Shown piece after piece: positions 10,294-19,244 of a stretch of DNA of 64,000 nucleotides; position 1 is the first letter of the stretch, and each line of letters starts with the position of its first letter. Below the pieces are notes generated by a model. The model was given only the letters and a program-made list of their open reading frames with translations, did not search any database and was not told where the DNA came from. Origin of the DNA: Symbiodinium natans. Taxonomy: Eukaryota; Sar; Dinophyceae; Suessiales; Symbiodiniaceae. Both the position numbers and the translations under genes were made by a program. The stretch lies in NCBI GenBank assembly GCA_905221605.1, contig CAJNDS010002445.1, forward strand, positions 81,501 to 145,500, in the 5' to 3' direction.

Positions 10294-11485
10294 TCACGAG
10301 CGCTTCTTGCCCTTCTTCTCAAGAGCCTCCACGCGAGCCTGGAGCCCCTGGCAGACCCCGCAAAACACAGCACATGCGGTTATAGTCGAGCGTAACGAGC
10401 TCCCCGAGCTCTTCGTCCTCGTTGGCGATGAAACCCAACGCACGCTTCTGGCTCCCCTCGGTCCGCCGGTACCACTTGGGTGCCACGGCGTCGAAGAGCT
10501 GCTGCAGCTCCTCGAGCCCCGCGGGCTCAACGCTGTGCTTCAGCTTCTCGTCCGAGAGATTTTGGAACCCATAATTCACGATCACTTCCCCATCGTTGGC
10601 CCCGCCCGTGTTCGATTCCACGATGAGGTTGGCCGGCCCGGTCGCCGCCGTGCGCAGGAAGATGGCCTGGTCCTGGGCGTAGAGCTGCACGCCCCCCAGG
10701 AGCCGCGCGTTGCCCGCAGTCGCGAGGTTCAGCACCTCCGCTGTGACGTTGCCGCTGTTGACGGTGGACACAACCTGCAAATCCCCCTGTGCCCGGACCC
10801 CCGTGCTGCCGCCAATGAGCTCCAGGTAGGCCGGGCTCGAAACGATGCCGTTGTCGGCCCGAATCGCACTGGCGGTGTAGAGCACGGAGTTGAGGTAGGT
10901 GCCCTGCGTGCCGCCCGTGAGGGTCAAATAATCGTCGGTGGCTCGGGCCCGCACCGTAGGCGCCCGCAGCTCCGTGGACAGCTCCACGCTCCCTGAGGTC
11001 AGCGTGATCTCCTCACCGTGGCCCCCGCCGTCCGCCAGGAAGTCGTGGATGTGCCTGTTCAGCCAGCACTCCTCCGGCTTCAGGAGGCTGTAGAGGTACG
11101 AGCAACGGTTGTAGTAGCTAATGTCCTCGATGCGAGTTCCATTAGCGAAGACCTCGATGCGGTCGATGAGGCAGCTGGGGTCCGGCGAGGCGAGCTGCAG
11201 TGTGGCCGTGCCGGAGTTGTTGCGCACCGTGAAGCCCAGCTTGACGGACTCTCCATCGACGAAGTCCATTCCTGACGTCAGCGGGATTCGACACACGCGG
11301 CTCGTGGTCGGCGTGAAGACGCTCAGCGAGCTTGGGTAGTACTGCACGTCTTTTTGACTCTGCACGTAATTGACGTTGCTCGACTGGAGCTTGTAGTCGA
11401 GGCTCTGAACCAACTCATCATTGACTGCAGCAGTCACCTGTGGCTCCCGAACCTGAAAGTGCTGCTCTGCCCCGAACTCCTGCAT
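10294..11485 (-). CDS. Capsid-like jelly-roll N-terminus fused to S74 chaperone (fibre-like protein)
   Basis: The likely start is the ATG at 11483-11485, which opens MQEFGAEQHF; the frame is open further upstream. Residues about 13-150 read like the first part of a DJR major capsid protein of polinton/adintovirus type: an SSLSVFTPTTSRVCRIPLTS strand pair, FVDGESVKLGFTV, then LIDRIEVFANGTRIEDI and YLYSLLKPEECW. After a GGGHGEE linker (near 11020) comes about 150 residues of Gly/Thr/Ser-rich, fibre-like beta repeats. The C-terminus is a clear peptidase-S74 intramolecular chaperone: the motif LSDEKLKHSVEP, then APKWYRR, LGFIAN and VTLDYNRM. That domain trimerises fibres in phage tails and then self-cleaves at the SD serine. 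The reading frame shifts near 10370, beside a C4 run; the other frame gives the expected coiled-coil tail LQARVEALEKKGKK ending at 10294. No second jelly roll is visible, so this is not a complete capsid protein. Confidence 0.7.
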
Positions 11486-12441
11486 GCCGTTGAGCGTCTG
11501 GATGTCGGGCGCGGAGCTGGGGCGGGAGGCGTCCGTGTCGGTGCCTCCTCCTCCTCCGCCCCAGCCCAAAAGGTGCTGCCACCATTCCCCCGTGGAGCGC
11601 CCACGCGGTGCCCACGAGCGCGGCGGCCCCGAGGCCTCCTGCAGCAGCTCCCATACCCGCAGCGGTGCCCAAAGCAGCCTCGCCGAACAGTGCCAGCGCA
11701 CTGGGGCCCTCCGCTGCCGCTGCTGCTTCTGCGGCCCCCGCGACCATTTCTGTGGTGGAAGCGAAGCCCTCCGTGGCCTCGGCCTCGGCCACCTGCTCGC
11801 TCATGAACTGTTCAATGTCTCGGGCTGCAGCCCTTTCCACTTCCTGCGCGCGCTGCCCCGCGCGCTCCAGCAATGGCTCCACTTCGCTGGGCCTGCCGAT
11901 GATCTGTGGCGGGGCCACTTCGTCTGGTGGGGGTGCAAGGCCCTCGGGTGTGCGCGGGATGCGCAGGTTCCGGTCGATCCAATTGCGCCCCCTGCGCGCG
12001 GCGTTGTAAAGGTCCTGTCCGTGGTTCGCGATGGCAGATGCAGAGCCCGCCAGTCCCGTCGCAGCTCCCGCCGCGGCTTCGGCCTGCTGCAGTCGGCTCA
12101 AGAAGCTTGGCGGTGCTGGGGGCTCCAGCCTGGGTCCACAGCCCCAAAATCAGACTCGCTGTCCAGGTCGAAGGGCCGTGTCGACGGGGGAAGGGCACGC
12201 CATCGTAACCTTCCCGGTCGTCCTCGAAGGCCGCCGCGGGATCCACGTTTGTGTGGGGCAGCGGGGCCGGCTGAGGTTCGCTGCTCTGCGGGTAGTCGTC
12301 CAGCCAGAAGTGACTGGAAGTCAGGATGGACGCATTGCGGTTCGGGAGATTGATCGGCAAGGGCTCGCCCTCAGCTATGTAGCCCAGGACTTGCCCGTAG
12401 AAGGGCCTGACGCGGAAACCGTGCGCGCGCCGCTCCTCCAT
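11486..12441 (-). pseudogene. Ala/Gly-rich virion protein-like gene, frameshifted
   Basis: ATG at 12439-12441, two bases after the stop of the preceding gene. The first 80 residues (HGFRVRPFYGQVLGYIAEGE, then LTSSHFWLDDYPQ) are unlike any family I know. The frame changes twice, near 12187 and 12119, each time at a run of five G/C. The intervening frame gives PFDLDSESDFGAVDPGW. The last part is Ala/Gly-rich with helical and probably membrane-active stretches (LQQAEAAAGAATGLAGSASA, LFGEAALGTAAGMGAAAGGL). In DJR viruses a small Ala-rich protein near the capsid genes is often an internal or membrane-acting virion protein; that role is only an inference here. The 3' end runs into the capsid/S74 frame and is uncertain. 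Confidence 0.45.
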
Positions 12442-12443
12442 CT

Positions 12444-12776
12444 TTACATCAAGCCGCCGTAAACCCCAGAGTCGCTAGTGTTCCGCCCAGCGGCCACGTC
12501 CCGCGCCACGCGGCGGACGCCCGCTCGCTCTGCGGGGGCCCACCTCAACTGGGGAATCCTCTTGTTAACGGCGTCGACGGCGCGCCCGACTTCATCCGTA
12601 TAGGCCTCGCCCTCCTGGCGCTGCCGCCGGTTGGCCAACCACTCGTTGAAGGCCCGAGCATCGATCAATTGCTGCTGCCGCTTGTAGAGCAGCGGCGTCA
12701 AGTTGTAGCTGGGATACTGCTTGTGAAACGCCCGCAGCATTGCGGCCTCGTTGCGCCGCTCGGGGAAGGGCATCAT
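12444..12776 (-). CDS. Hypothetical protein of the virus-like block (110 aa)
   Basis: Intact ORF with tandem ATGs (MMPFPERRNEAAMLRAFHKQ) starting five bases after the stop of the AT-hook gene, and followed two bases later by the next ATG. The product is basic, mostly helical and rich in Arg, Gln and Ala (NEWLANRRQRQEGEAYTDEV, QLRWAPAERAGVRRVARDV). No family recognised. Its place among structural genes and its charge suggest a small virion or DNA-associated protein, but nothing in the sequence proves it. Confidence 0.6.
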   Translation of the reverse strand: MMPFPERRNEAAMLRAFHKQYPSYNLTPLLYKRQQQLIDARAFNEWLANRRQRQEGEAYTDEVGRAVDAVNKRIPQLRWAPAERAGVRRVARDVAAGRNTSDSGVYGGLM

Positions 12777-12782
12777 CTCTTT

Positions 12783-13202
12783 TTACAAGTCCATTGTGTT
12801 TGCGAGTAGGAGCTCGTGGAAGCGGTCGGCGCGGGAGAGCTGCCGAGCGCGGCGAGCCTCCGAGGGCGTCATACGCACGGGTTGGGGCTCTGGCGGGGCC
12901 TCTTGTGCTCGCTCCTGGTGGGGCTCTTGCTGTGGCTCCGGTGCCGGCAGCTCAGCATGCTTCGGAAGCTCCGCCACGGCCACAGTCGGGGGCGGCTTCG
13001 CCTTGTTCTTTGAACCTGGGGGTCGACCTCGCCGCTTGGGGCGGGGCGCTTCTTCAGCAGCCTCGGTCGGCGGCTCGGCCACCGCGGCAGGCTCGGCAGG
13101 CTCGGGAGGCTCGGCCACCACCGGCTGCGCGGGAGGCTCGGCCACGGGAGGCTCGGCGGCCACCACCGGCTGCGCAGGAGCGGGTGCATCCTGCTCAGCC
13201 AT
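12783..13202 (-). CDS. AT-hook, Pro/Ala/Glu-rich protein (139 aa)
   Basis: Intact ORF, ATG at 13200-13202. Residues 1-60 are a low-complexity Pro-Ala-Glu-Val repeat (AEPPVAEPPAQPVVAEPPEP). Residues about 58-70 hold a canonical AT-hook, KRRGRPPGSKNKAK, which binds the minor groove of AT-rich DNA. A second Pro/Glu/Gln-rich stretch follows, then a basic helix (TPSEARRARQLSRADRFHEL). It sits between the penton-like gene (13219) and a small gene (12776) with very short gaps. I infer a DNA-condensing or core protein, or a nuclear factor of the element; chromatin targeting in the host is an alternative. Confidence 0.65.
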   Translation of the reverse strand: MAEQDAPAPAQPVVAAEPPVAEPPAQPVVAEPPEPAEPAAVAEPPTEAAEEAPRPKRRGRPPGSKNKAKPPPTVAVAELPKHAELPAPEPQQEPHQERAQEAPPEPQPVRMTPSEARRARQLSRADRFHELLLANTMDL

Positions 13203-13218
13203 TTAAATAAGATTTTTT
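13203..13218 (-). promoter_or_regulatory. A-rich intergenic gap before the AT-hook gene
   Basis: Read on the minus strand, the 16 bases between the TAA of the penton-like gene and the AT-hook ATG are an A-run followed by TCTTATTTAA. In such GC-rich DNA this could be a short promoter or a polyadenylation-type signal. It is a single instance and no matching motif was confirmed at other gene starts. Confidence 0.25.
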
Positions 13219-14162
13219 TTATCGTTCGGTGTCGAGGAAAACCACGAAGGAAATGCTGGTGCCCCTGGTGTTGACGATGTTGCCCTGGTAGTCGGTGAGC
13301 TTGAAGCGCAAGTGACGCAAGGTTATGGGCCCGTGCAGCTGAACCCAGTGCCCCTCCGACGTCTCGGTCTCCATAACATGTCCCACGCCTTTCGAAACGA
13401 CGATTTTGCCAGCGGGCCCACCGTTGTCTCCCCGTTGGCAAGCGTGGGGCAGCGCAGGTAGAGCTCCGAGAACGGATTCATCGTCACAAAGACGAGGCGC
13501 TGCACGGAGCCCGTGAGGTAGCTGGGGCCCAGGAGATGGTTGATGGACAGGGGCTTGCTGGGCGAGGCGCCCGGCGGGTAGGGGGCCGTGCCGGGGAAGC
13601 GCTGCCGGAGGATGAGGCGCACGCCATCCCAGGTAACGTCCAATTCGTTCGTTTCCGCGGTGTAGCTGGCGGAAGCGAAGTTGCTGCTGATCCACGCAGC
13701 CAGTCGCGGGCCCGTGTACGCGCCCACCGGGAGCTCCGCGTAGTGCAGAGTGCCGGCCACCGTGTCCTCCCAGTACAAGAACGTCCCGCGGTCCGTGCTC
13801 AGGAAGGCGTCGGCAACGCGGACCTTGTACACCGCAAGTTTGGCGCCGGATTGAATGTGCACACTCTCACCGATGTCGAAGGAGAAGCTGCTGTCCGTGC
13901 CCTCCGCGCGGAGGCGCGAGTCCACGTAGATACTCGTCATGCCCTTTTTAGAACGGCGCCTGAAAAACCGGGTGGGGCGCACCGAGAACTCGCTGGCGTT
14001 GGAGCCGTCGGAGGTTTGCCGGGGCCTCTCCGGCGGGGGCCAGTGGCTGGGGTCGTAGATGCCCTGCGTGCTGGTGCAGCACCTTATGTTGCTGCACTCA
14101 CTTTCGCAAATCGGGCCTCCCCCCAACAACTTGGCCGCCATCTGGCTCAGGAGCGTCCCCAT
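13219..14162 (-). pseudogene. Penton-like minor capsid protein with N-terminal extension, frameshifted
   Basis: The minus-strand frame opens at an ATG at 14160-14162, and an inner ATG at 13938-13940 starts the conserved part. From there it reads TSIYVDSRLRAEGTDSSFSF, with KLAVYKVRVADAFLS, a short LPVGAYTGPRLAAWI segment and VTMNPFSELYLRCP. The frame shifts near 13411-13416 at a GGGCCC run. The other frame ends the protein with ITLRHLRFKLTDYQGNIVN and ISFVVFLD, stopping with TAA at 13219. This order (SR.R..G....F, then G.Y....L, then LRF.LTDY.G..V....SF) fits the single jelly-roll penton/minor capsid proteins of polintons and related viruses. The 74 residues before the inner ATG begin MGTLLSQ, an N-myristoylation-type start, and may be a separate small protein. 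Confidence 0.6.
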
Positions 14163-14906
14163 TTAGCAAGAACTTCCGGTCGAAGCGCACCCAAAACATG
14201 TCTTCCTTGGGTGCGCGGAGGTTCACGAACCAGAAGCTGTAGGGCTCTCTGGTGGCTTCCTCGTGCATGGCGTAGAGGGTTTCTTTCTCGGGAGCATGGC
14301 GCTCAGCTCCTCCACCAAGGCGTCCAGCTCCAGTTGGTTTCGCAACCGGAAGACGCAGTAGAACATGACGTTCACGCGCACGGCGGAGCTCATGAGCCGA
14401 AGCTTCTGGGTGGACACCCAGGTGTTGATGCAAAAATGTCTGCCCCTGATGAACAGGGTGTCCAAAACGCCATCTCCCATCTTGCGATGCACCGCAGGAT
14501 TATCGGCATGGTCATCTAGAACGATCAAAACCTGGTACAGCTTCTTGAGGCCCAGCTCCTTGGATTTCTGGGTGATGCGCTTCTGGTCGGCGATGATCTT
14601 CCGCAGCGCCCCCTCGTCCCAATCCTCCCACCAGCACTGCTCTCGGTCGGTGTTGACCCCCAGCTCGTCCCGGATGTAATCCTTGACAGGCTGCCAGGCA
14701 GAGTCGACCTCCACCGAGGGCGAGAAGATATAGATGCGCTCGAAGCAGCTCCGGTATTGCTCCAAAATCATGCTCACCAAGAGCACCGTCTTTCCGGAAG
14801 CAGACGGAGCACACAAGATTCCGTTGGCGGGGGGCTTGCAGACCACGGGGTCAGGCGGTTGCTTGACGGTGTACTCAGGCGTCTTGAACAGACGAACCTT
14901 CCCCAT
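14098..14906 (-). pseudogene. FtsK/A32-type genome-packaging ATPase, frameshifted
   Basis: ATG at 14904-14906. Walker A is APSASGKT (residues 33-40), preceded by a hydrophobic strand. Walker B is LIVLDD (127-132). A sensor-like STQKL with R.N follows at about 165-180. These fit the FtsK/HerA superfamily ATPases that pump DNA into capsids in DJR viruses (A32 of poxviruses is the type case). The frame shifts near 14300, beside TTTCTTTC. The other frame supplies the usual C-terminus, ETLYAMHEEATREPYSFWF, then MFWVRFDRKFLLN. That reading overlaps the next gene's start by about 65 bases. The family is clear; whether the shift is biological or a sequencing error cannot be told from one sequence. 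Confidence 0.82.
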
Positions 14907-15494
14907 TTACCCCAAGCGTCACGCTCGCGGCGATCTCGTCGCAAAGTGCGGGCGGGATGGAGTAAAGTTGGTCCCGCGAGTTGCTCCCCTCTCGTCCTTT
15001 GGTCGGTCCTCGCTGCACGGCCTCTGGGTGGCGAGTTCCTTGGAAGGCTCGACAGGGACCCTGAGAGGGCGTCCAGGGCAGGTTGTGCCAGATGGCCGTG
15101 GGCTTCTTGTAGCGGAAACCGTACGTTACCTTGTCCCAGTGGAGGCCCTGCATGTAGGGGCGGGTTTTCAGGCACCCGGTGCTCGGGTTTTCGATGGCCC
15201 GCCACCGAGGCTTGAGGTAGTCTATGACCTCCAGGGTCTTGAGCACCAGGGCATCTCCGAGCGGCAGGTTGCGGGAGCGCTTCTTGAGTGCGATGCTGAA
15301 CTCGGTGCAGCAGGGCGAGGCCCACGCTGCGTCGAAGTGCCCAGGCTCGAAGGCTTTGTAGTCCCATTGCAGGATGTCGGGGCAGATGGTTGGGCTGGCT
15401 TTGGGTTGCTGTCAAGACTCGTTACCTCCCAGCCATGGGCCTCGAAGGCACGTCCGACCGACCCCGTGCCGCTGAACAGCTCCAGGAGTCTCAT
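14875..15494 (-). pseudogene. Cytosine-C5 DNA methyltransferase-like protein, frameshifted
   Basis: ATG at 15492-15494 opens MRLLELFSGTGSVGRAF, the SAM-binding motif I, followed by GWEVTSLD (motif II). The frame then shifts near 15380-15392. The new frame continues ICPDILQWDYKAFEPG and then DAAWASPCCTEFSIALKK, a motif IV with the catalytic Cys (SPCC..FS). After that come ENPSTGCLKTRPYM (motif VI-like ENP), FRYKKPTAIWHN and a C-terminal LYSIPPALCDEIA. Length is about 205 residues, short for C5 enzymes, as in compact virus-encoded versions. It probably methylates cytosine in the element's own DNA. The end overlaps the ATPase start by about 32 bases. It diverges from the plus-strand gene at 15562. 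Confidence 0.75.
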
Positions 15495-15561
15495 TTGTTG
15501 AAGGAAAAGAAAAGGCCCAGTGGCCGGCATTTTTTTTCTTGTCGTGAAAAAAGAAGGAGCG
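15495..15561. promoter_or_regulatory. Divergent intergenic region
   Basis: This 67-base gap separates the start of the methyltransferase (minus) from the start of the plus-strand gene, so it should carry both promoters. It contains a GGCCCAGTGGCCGGC near-palindrome and A/T runs on either side. No TATA box is obvious. Confidence 0.35.
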
Positions 15562-16076
15562 ATGGAGCCCAAAACGCTACTCAAGCTCGGTGAGCTTACG
15601 ACCAACCAGCGTGGCGGCAAGTTCTTCCCGGTGTGCGCGGAGGCCTGGCGGTCCCACGAGTGGCTGCGCATCTTGTGGCACCCCAGCCCCTACGGCAGCG
15701 AGACGGAAGCCCGGCGACTCCCCCTGTGTCTCGAGCAGAACGAGGCTGCCAAGGCAGACCTGCAGGCGATCGAGAAGGACATCAAGGGCCAGCTGACCCT
15801 CCACGACTCTAAAATCTTCGGCCGCTACCTCACCGCGTCGGACGTGGAGGGTCGCTTCGTGTCCTGCCTCAAGACCTCCTCCCGCGGGAACAGCTTCATC
15901 AAGCTCAAGGTCGATTTGTCCCGAGTCCACTTCTGGGACGCTGACCAGCAGCCGCTGGAGGATCCTGGTGACCTGGCCGGTCGGGAATGCAAGGTGCGCG
16001 CAGATTTGCGTTGATGGAAGTGACGGACCTGCAGCTGAGAGAGGCCGAAGCCCCGGCCTTTCAGTGTCCGTTCTAG
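15562..16076 (+). CDS. Hypothetical virus-block protein, possibly OB-fold DNA-binding
   Basis: This is the only clear plus-strand gene of the block. I chose the ATG at 15562 (MEPKTLLKLGELTTNQRGGK) over the upstream non-ATG frame, because it directly follows the divergent gap. The protein has a mixed strand/helix N-terminus, an acidic middle (AKADLQAIEKDIKGQL) and a strand-rich end (SFIKLKVDLSRVHFWDADQ, then DLAGRECKVRADL). The frame stops at 16014, but the next frame continues MEVTDLQLREAEAPAF to a TAG at 16074-16076, so a frameshift or small deletion is likely. The K.KVD...V.F.D......L.GR..KV...L...VTDL pattern resembles OB-fold single-stranded DNA-binding proteins. I state that only as a possibility. 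Confidence 0.5.
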
Positions 16077-18945
16077 AGCACGCTCAGGACCCACATAGAG
16101 GTGCTTGAGGGTGACGTGCGGGCTCTCGGTGTCGCGTAGGAAGACCCGCCCTTCGAGCGTCAGGCCTTGACACGAGGCGTAGGTGATGGCGTGGCGCAGC
16201 CGGGTGTGTTTCAGGAGGGCGGCGTGGGTGAAGGAGTCGCCGCCGTCCAAGACGATCTTCTCGGGGCCCACTTCTGCCACACGCATGTAGATGCCTTTGG
16301 TCACGCGGCCGCCGACGCCGATGAGCTTCAGGCCGGGCCAGACCCGCATGGTCTGCGGCATGTTGGTGGTCGTCGGGCCGGTGCCGGTGTACTCGATCGT
16401 CACAGCTTCCGGCGCGGCCAGGCGACGGTTGTCCCGCGCGTTGATCGTGATGCGGTGGGCGTGGGAGATGACCAGGCTGACATCGGGCTGGCCTTGCCGT
16501 GGAAACCTTTCCCGGGAGGGACTGCTCCCAGGGCTCGTCGACCCGGAGCCACCGGAGGAAGTCGAAGATGCCCGGGTCGCTCCTCATGTTCTCGGTGAGC
16601 TCGTGGTGCCAGCCGTCGGTGAGGTCGTGGAGCAGCTGGGAGTGCTTGAGCTCCCGCTGCACCGGGTGCCCGCGAAGTTGTCCCGGAAGTCGCCGAGCAG
16701 CAGGAACTTGACTTTGCGGTTCATGGAGACGCAGGCGACATCGTTCCACAGCCCGGTGTCGAGCTGCGTGATTTCCTCCGCCACCAGCCAGTCGATGTTG
16801 CAGTAGCCGTTCCGGACGGTGCTCCGCACCCAATGGTCGGCCGTCTCCGCCTGCATTCCAAAGTTCTGCACGGAGGAGTGGGTCTTCGTGATGATCTTCA
16901 CCTTGTACCCTTCTTCCCGGAGGGCGGTCACGATCTGGCGTGCCAGGTGGGTCTTCCCGGTGCCCGGGTAGCCGGTCAGCAGCAGGCTCCCGCCCTCGAG
17001 GCAGTGGAGCACAGGGTCCTCCGCGACCTTCCAGGTGTCAATGTTGCACATGCACTCCGCCTCGATTCGGGGGATCCGATACTGGCCTTCGAGGCCCTTG
17101 ACCTCCTCGCATCGGTACACGGGCGTGCCGTCGGGGTGCCTTTCCCGCACCAAGCCATCCACGAGGCCCTGGAACTTTTTGGGCAGGTCCTGGAAGACGA
17201 CGCAGTCCGTTTTGACGGCCTTCAGGTACCTCGACGGCACGGTTGCGAGTGCATCCCGGATTCTGGAGACGGCGACGTACTCCGAGGCCATCACGAAGTC
17301 GTGCACAGGCCGGCAGCTCCGGTTGGACAACAACTGGGTCACGTAGATGTGATCCCAGTGCATCCCACCCGCGGCGTCCAGAAACAGCTCCCGGTGCTGG
17401 CACCCGGAGCCGTCGAACTGGTGGTTGCTGGTGCGCATGGTGTAGATGAGGCAGAGCCCGATGAGGGCATTCACCGACAGCTTCGCGTAGTGCTCCTCTC
17501 CCTCCGGCCAAGCCGCCTCCATTTTCTGCAGGGCCTGAGCCACGGACTCCTGGTCCACGTGCGCCGTGGCGTCCAGGCTGTGCACGAAGTCGCGCCAGGT
17601 GGCAAGGCCTTTGTCCAGCATGTAGGCCATCCAGGCCTGCAGCACATCCAGATCTTCGTGGAAGGCGGAGATGACGCAGTCCTCGCCGCCCCGCACCCTC
17701 AGCCACAGGCACCGCCACTCGCTCATGCTTCGCATGACCACCTTCGGCAGTGCCCCTCGGCCAGGAGCTCCCTCCGGACCTGCTCCAGGTCTTCAGTGTA
17801 GAAAAGACCGCTGGCGACCTCGCCCTCCCACTCCCGCCAATCCTTGAACTCGGGCGTTTCGCCTGGCTTCCTCTCGCCCCGGTACCTGGCCCGCTCCCCG
17901 ATCGGCTCGCACTTCGCGACGGGGCGGATTTGTAGAAGAAGGCGTGGCCGTTCCAGCTCGTGAAGGCCACGGCCCGCTGCTCCTTGACGGTAGGCTCGTA
18001 CTTGTCCAGCAGGCGGCCCTGGCAGTCCACGTAGAACATCGCGGCCTGGCGCCAAAGGCAGAATTCCCGGATCTCTCGGGGGGTGATGCCCTCCCGCCAC
18101 GTTTTTTTGGTGCAGATTGCGTCGAAGTCCGAAAGCACCTCCTGCAGCGGCAGCCGCATCAGCTCCGCGAGCTGCCGAGGGACGCAAAGCTTGTCCGGCC
18201 GCTGTTCGATTTCGTCGCCGCAGTACAGCTGGTAGGAGACGTCCCGCAGAGCCCCCAGGGGCTGATCCAGGACGGTCTCCACCACCACCCGGTCGTCTAC
18301 GACCTGCATGGCCTGCTGGCTGAAGGTCCACTCCCTCGTCGCATCCAGGTAGTAGCTCTCGTCGGACAGCTCCCAAATAATGTCGTTCGGCTCGGGGTTC
18401 CCGAGCTGCGCGAGCGCGGACGCCTTGAGATTCCGGGCCGCTTGGGCATCCGAGAGCCCCTCGCTCTGCCGGGGCAGTGTGACGTTGAGGTCCGTGACGG
18501 GCAGGCGCTTCGTGCGCTCGTAGGGCATGTCGCGGTTCCTGCCGTTTCGCCGGATGCCGCGGATGATGACGGGCACGTGCACCACCCAGTCCACCCACTT
18601 GTCCTTGAAGAAGCTCTTCCCGAGCTTGGTCAAGTGGTAGTTCCCGTTGGGTTGGAGGCTGCGGAGCAGCTTTTTGGCGCCGCCCCGGAGCATGATGTAA
18701 TCGTTAGGGCCCTCGCGGATGAGGGGTTGGTTGCGGTCGTACTGCCGGCTGGGGGGCGGCCGGTCGATCAGTTGGTAGTAGTACTGGCCGGCCCTCGTGA
18801 GCTCGCCGTTCGGGCGGCTGAGCATCGCGTAGCGGAGGTGGTGGTGTGTCAAAGGAAGGGTTTCTGAGCCTGCCGCCGAGGTCCTCGCCCTGACCCCGGC
18901 CTCGGCTGCAATTCTAATCGCTTCTCGTTGTTGAGCCCAGCTCAT
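15825..18945 (-). pseudogene. B-family-polymerase-like region fused to SF1 helicase, multiply frameshifted
   Basis: ATG at 18943-18945. Frame 1 runs to about 17925 (PPPSRQYDRNQPLIREGPND, REIREFCLWRQAAMFYVDCQ, VAFTSWNGHAFFYK). It then changes frame near 17925, 17760, 16690 and 16510. The middle part holds YAKLSVNALIGL and AVKTDCVVF, which look like motif B (K...N..YG) and motif C (TD) of family B DNA polymerases. Directly downstream in the same frame is an SF1 helicase: Walker A GYPGTGKT, Walker B-like WLVAEEITQLD, motif III-like LLLGDFRDN, then an ENMRSD segment and the C-terminal HAITYASCQGLTLEGRV with HLYVGPERA. The 3' end overlaps the convergent plus-strand gene, so its true stop is unclear; 16.08 kb is the last clearly conserved point. 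A replicative polymerase and helicase in one polypeptide would copy the element. The polymerase label is less certain than the helicase. Confidence 0.68.
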
Positions 18946-19244
18946 GACTTTTGAAAACCCCGGCCGGAAAAAAGGTCGTCGCCCGAGCGGGCGTAGGGAT
19001 AATCCCCGAACTCTCTCTGTGCAGCCGGGGCACTTTGCTCTGCCTGCAAGACTTTTGCGATCGCCGGCGTGACCGCCAAGCGACGCGCAGCCGGCAACAG
19101 AGGGAAGCAGCCCTCCAAAGTTTGAGGCTCCGCCTGGGCCACAAGGTCACGGACCTGGTGCTTGAATACACGAAGCCCCTGCGCGAAGGAGGCAAGCGAC
19201 GGGTCCTGTGCCTTTTGGCCAGAATCGCGAACATGACCGAACAC
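18942..19244 (-). CDS. Small ORF overlapping the polymerase start
   Basis: A minus-strand open frame of about 100 codons ends with TGA at 18942-18944, overlapping the polymerase ATG as ATGA. It has no in-frame ATG near its 5' end and opens at a GTG. The C-terminal part (ARRLAVTPAIAKVLQAEQSA, EFGDYPYARSGDDLFSGRGF) looks protein-like. The opposite strand at 18951-19331 is also open (LRLGHKVTDLVLEYTKPLRE, ARIANMTEHEQCEKITRAF) and equally plausible by composition. Only one is likely to be real. I favour the minus frame slightly because of the tight overlap. Confidence 0.3.
   Translation of the reverse strand: MFGHVRDSGQKAQDPSLASFAQGLRVFKHQVRDLVAQAEPQTLEGCFPLLPAARRLAVTPAIAKVLQAEQSAPAAQREFGDYPYARSGDDLFSGRGFQKS

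Noticed and set aside
10175-14519. Long plus-strand frames (up to 327 codons) opposite the virus genes.
   Set aside because: They are shadows produced by the high GC3 of the minus-strand genes; only the minus frames show motifs and tight gene borders.
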